Below, one piece after another: positions 62,067 through 64,000 of a stretch of 64,000 nt of DNA. Location: assembly GCF_039710355.1 (NCBI RefSeq), contig NZ_JBDKWZ010000001.1, positions 1 through 64,000 of the forward strand. Direction: 5' to 3'. Source of the DNA: Rapidithrix thailandica (lineage in GTDB: Bacteria > Bacteroidota > Bacteroidia > Cytophagales > Flammeovirgaceae). The first letter of the stretch is position 1. Each line of letters begins with the position of its first letter. The notes beneath the pieces are model-generated. The model was given only the letters and a program-made list of their open reading frames with translations, searched no databases and had not been told where the DNA came from. The position numbers were made by a program, and so were the translations under genes.

Positions 62067-63710
62067 ATGAAAGCATTCCTGATTATCCTTACGGTATGTG
62101 CGCTACTACAAAGTACCCTCTATGCGCAACCAAGAAAAACTTCTTCAACTCCCAAACGGCCTAAACTTGTAGTAGGAATTGTGGTAGACCAAATGCGTTG
62201 GGACTATCTCTATCGATACCAAGACCGTTATGGTGAGAACGGTTTCAATCGCTTGCTGAAACAAGGGTATTCATGTGCGCAAACCTTTATCAGTCACTTG
62301 CCTTCGTTTACCGCAGTGGGGCATTCTACCATTTATACCGGGGCGGTACCGGCTGTACATGGCATTGTAGGAAACGAATGGATGGATCAAATCACAGGAA
62401 AAAAATGGTACTGTACGGAGGATGAAAATGTACAGACGATAGGGAGCCAAAGTGATGCGGGAAAAATGTCTCCCCGGCATTTGCGGACTTCCACACTGGG
62501 AGACGAATTAAGACTGGCGACAAACTTTCGCTCTAAAGTGGTAGGCGTTTCCCTGAAAGACCGGGCGGCAATATTACCGGCCGGGCACACTGCCAACGGG
62601 GCCTATTGGCTGGATGATGAAAGCGGATGCTTTGTAAGCAGTACCTATTATATGAAGGAGCTTCCCGAATGGGTGAAACACTACAATGAAAAGAAAGTGC
62701 CGGAGCAATTGGTGGCAAAAGGCTGGAATACTTTATACCCTCTCCGGTCCTATGTACAGAGCTCGGCAGATGATGTGAAATGGGAAGGGACCTTTAAAGG
62801 GGAAGATGCGCCTGTGTTTCCTCATAACATAGCACAGATTTACAAAAAAGATCCGGGAGTGATCCGTTATACGCCTTTTGGAAACAGTCTGACATTGGAT
62901 TTTGCGAAAGCAGCAGTGGAAGGGTATGCTTTGGGACAGTCAGAGGTAACCGATTTTTTAGCCATCAACTGTGCTTCTACCGATTACGTAGGGCACAAAT
63001 TCGGCCCTAATTCCATAGAAGTGGAAGATACCTATTTGCGACTGGATCAGGAGTTGGCCGGTTTTCTTAGCTTTTTAGACAAACAAATCGGAAAAGGCAA
63101 TTACCTCTTGTTTTTGACGGCTGACCATGGGGCGGCACACTCCGTGAATTTTATGAAAGAACACCGGCTACCGGCCGGCTTTTTTCAGACCAAAACCTTT
63201 ATCAAAGAGTTGAATGAGCGGTTTCTAAAAGAATTTGACGTAGAAAAATTGGTGCGTTCAGGAGTCAATTACCAGCTTCATTTTGACCATGACAAAATCG
63301 CTGCCCACCAATTGGATTTTACAGCGATCAAGGAGCAAGCCATTGCCTATTTACAAAAACAAGCGGGAGTACAGTTTGCTTTGGATATTCAAGCGGTAGG
63401 GTCGGCACCCGTACCACAGCCGGTTCGGGAAATGATTGTCAATGGCAATTTTCCAAAACGAACCGGCTCTATTATGATGATTCCCGAACCGGGCTGGTTT
63501 CAGGGGTTTACCAGAGGGACGACACATGGTACATGGAATCCTTACGATACCCATATTCCCCTTCTGTTTATGGGCTGGGGGATCCCCCATGGCGAAAGCC
63601 ATCAGCGAGTACATATGACGGATATCGCCCCTACTTTAGCGGCTCTATTACATATTCAAATGCCGAATGGAACTACCGGAAAGGTGATCCGGGAGGTATT
63701 GGATCACTAG
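62067..63710 (+). CDS. pafA: PafA-type alkaline phosphatase
   Basis: 547 residues from the ATG at 62067; the frame extends 60 bases further but the signal peptide (MKAFLIILTVCALLQ ... LYAQ) starts here. It matches the monoesterase PafA of Bacteroidota: nucleophile Thr82 in SFTAVGHS, Asn103 in GIVGNEW, and Lys164/Arg166 in SLKDRAAILPAGH, the phosphate-binding residues distinguishing PafA from phosphodiesterases (reference numbering T79, N100, K162, R164). Zinc ligands are Asp41 (VDQMRWD), Asp/His in STDYVGHKF, Asp-His in TADHG, and a late His (THGTWNPYDTH). It releases phosphate from organic monoesters in the periplasm. A SusC-like gene follows 46 bases later. Confidence 0.93.
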   Translation: MKAFLIILTVCALLQSTLYAQPRKTSSTPKRPKLVVGIVVDQMRWDYLYRYQDRYGENGFNRLLKQGYSCAQTFISHLPSFTAVGHSTIYTGAVPAVHGIVGNEWMDQITGKKWYCTEDENVQTIGSQSDAGKMSPRHLRTSTLGDELRLATNFRSKVVGVSLKDRAAILPAGHTANGAYWLDDESGCFVSSTYYMKELPEWVKHYNEKKVPEQLVAKGWNTLYPLRSYVQSSADDVKWEGTFKGEDAPVFPHNIAQIYKKDPGVIRYTPFGNSLTLDFAKAAVEGYALGQSEVTDFLAINCASTDYVGHKFGPNSIEVEDTYLRLDQELAGFLSFLDKQIGKGNYLLFLTADHGAAHSVNFMKEHRLPAGFFQTKTFIKELNERFLKEFDVEKLVRSGVNYQLHFDHDKIAAHQLDFTAIKEQAIAYLQKQAGVQFALDIQAVGSAPVPQPVREMIVNGNFPKRTGSIMMIPEPGWFQGFTRGTTHGTWNPYDTHIPLLFMGWGIPHGESHQRVHMTDIAPTLAALLHIQMPNGTTGKVIREVLDH

Positions 63711-63756
63711 CCTCACTACCTGTGAACTAATCAGTTTTTTATAAATAAAGTAAATT

Positions 63757-64000
63757 ATGAGAATGAAAAATCTCTACCAATTTCACCGGTGGTATATCCA
63801 TTGGGTGCAAAGGATGTTATTGTCTTGTTTACTCTGTTGCCTGGTGACCAGTGCCTGGGCACAAGAGGTGCAAATTAGCGGACAGGTGGTGTCAGCCGAT
63901 GATTCTCAACCCCTATTAGGGGCTTCCATTAGAGTGAAAGGAACAGCCAACGGATCAGTGACGGATATGGACGGTTCTTTCAAATTAAATGTACCCCAAG
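63757..64000 (+). CDS. SusC/TonB-linked receptor, N-terminal part at right edge
   Basis: 81 codons visible from ATG 63757 (a second ATG at 63763), open at the window edge. Signal peptide ending SAWAQ, then a carboxypeptidase-regulatory-like domain (VQISGQVVSADDSQPLLGAS and GTANGSVTDMDGSFKLN), the usual start of SusC proteins. No STN domain precedes it, so this receptor probably does not signal to a FecR, unlike the two complete SusC proteins here. It may be co-transcribed with pafA. Confidence 0.9.
   Translation, partial: MRMKNLYQFHRWYIHWVQRMLLSCLLCCLVTSAWAQEVQISGQVVSADDSQPLLGASIRVKGTANGSVTDMDGSFKLNVPQ

Overview
The window is chromosomal DNA of a Bacteroidota bacterium, most like an aerobic, gliding-type Cytophagales relative. 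The support is direct: two sigma/anti-sigma (FecR) sets next to SusC/SusD pairs plus a third SusC start at the right edge, a type IX secretion C-terminal domain, a PafA-type alkaline phosphatase, TAnnTTTG-type promoter elements, and little Shine-Dalgarno signal. No tRNA, rRNA, CRISPR array, intact IS or prophage was seen.

Layout. 1-4.1 kb: an edge-truncated exported protein and a solitary RND efflux permease. 4.2-7.0 kb: a minus-strand run of a peptidoglycan-binding amidase-like protein, a 2-oxoglutarate/Fe(II) oxygenase and a lipoprotein superoxide dismutase, the last two each ending in a hairpin terminator. 7.5-10.2 kb: a multi-PAS/GAF histidine kinase. 10.6-18.5 kb: a MITE-like element, then ECF sigma, FecR, SusC and SusD (system 1). 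18.6-20 kb: a SnoaL-like protein and an HNH nuclease with a membrane tail. 20-27 kb: a minus-strand signalling operon cheR-cheB-hybrid kinase-REC/PAS kinase-single receiver. 27.5-29.7 kb: a TPR sensor kinase. 30-37 kb: a putative metal or heme uptake locus of TonB receptor, DUF4876-like lipoprotein, outer-membrane barrel and di-heme cytochrome c peroxidase, with a Fur-like dyad over its promoter. 37-38 kb: a noncoding block with a helically phased decamer repeat. 38-41.6 kb: RluA-type pseudouridine synthase, SPFH protein, LuxR-type regulator.

42.4-45.2 kb is the most unusual region. It holds a small secreted peptide precursor, a membrane-anchored SdpA/DUF5819-like protein, an HTTM (SdpB-like) membrane protein, a 49-residue membrane peptide and a DCC-family thiol protein. 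This looks like a Bacteroidota version of the SDP antimicrobial-peptide maturation system. It is followed by a four-helix membrane protein and a T9SS-secreted protein gene interrupted by an in-frame TAG at the end of its signal peptide.

47.6-55.8 kb: a RarD-like EamA transporter, then a second ECF sigma-FecR-SusC-SusD system. 56-61.6 kb: a complete glycerol regulon, glpD-glpK-glpF on the minus strand with a divergent DeoR-family regulator (glpR). 62-64 kb: pafA and the start of another SusC-like receptor.

How the genes fit together: in both SusCD systems the SusC protein carries an N-terminal STN domain, so ligand binding at the outer membrane can be relayed through FecR to the ECF sigma factor. 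Neither locus encodes a recognisable glycanase or peptidase, so the substrates cannot be named. The glp genes import, phosphorylate and oxidise glycerol under a local repressor.
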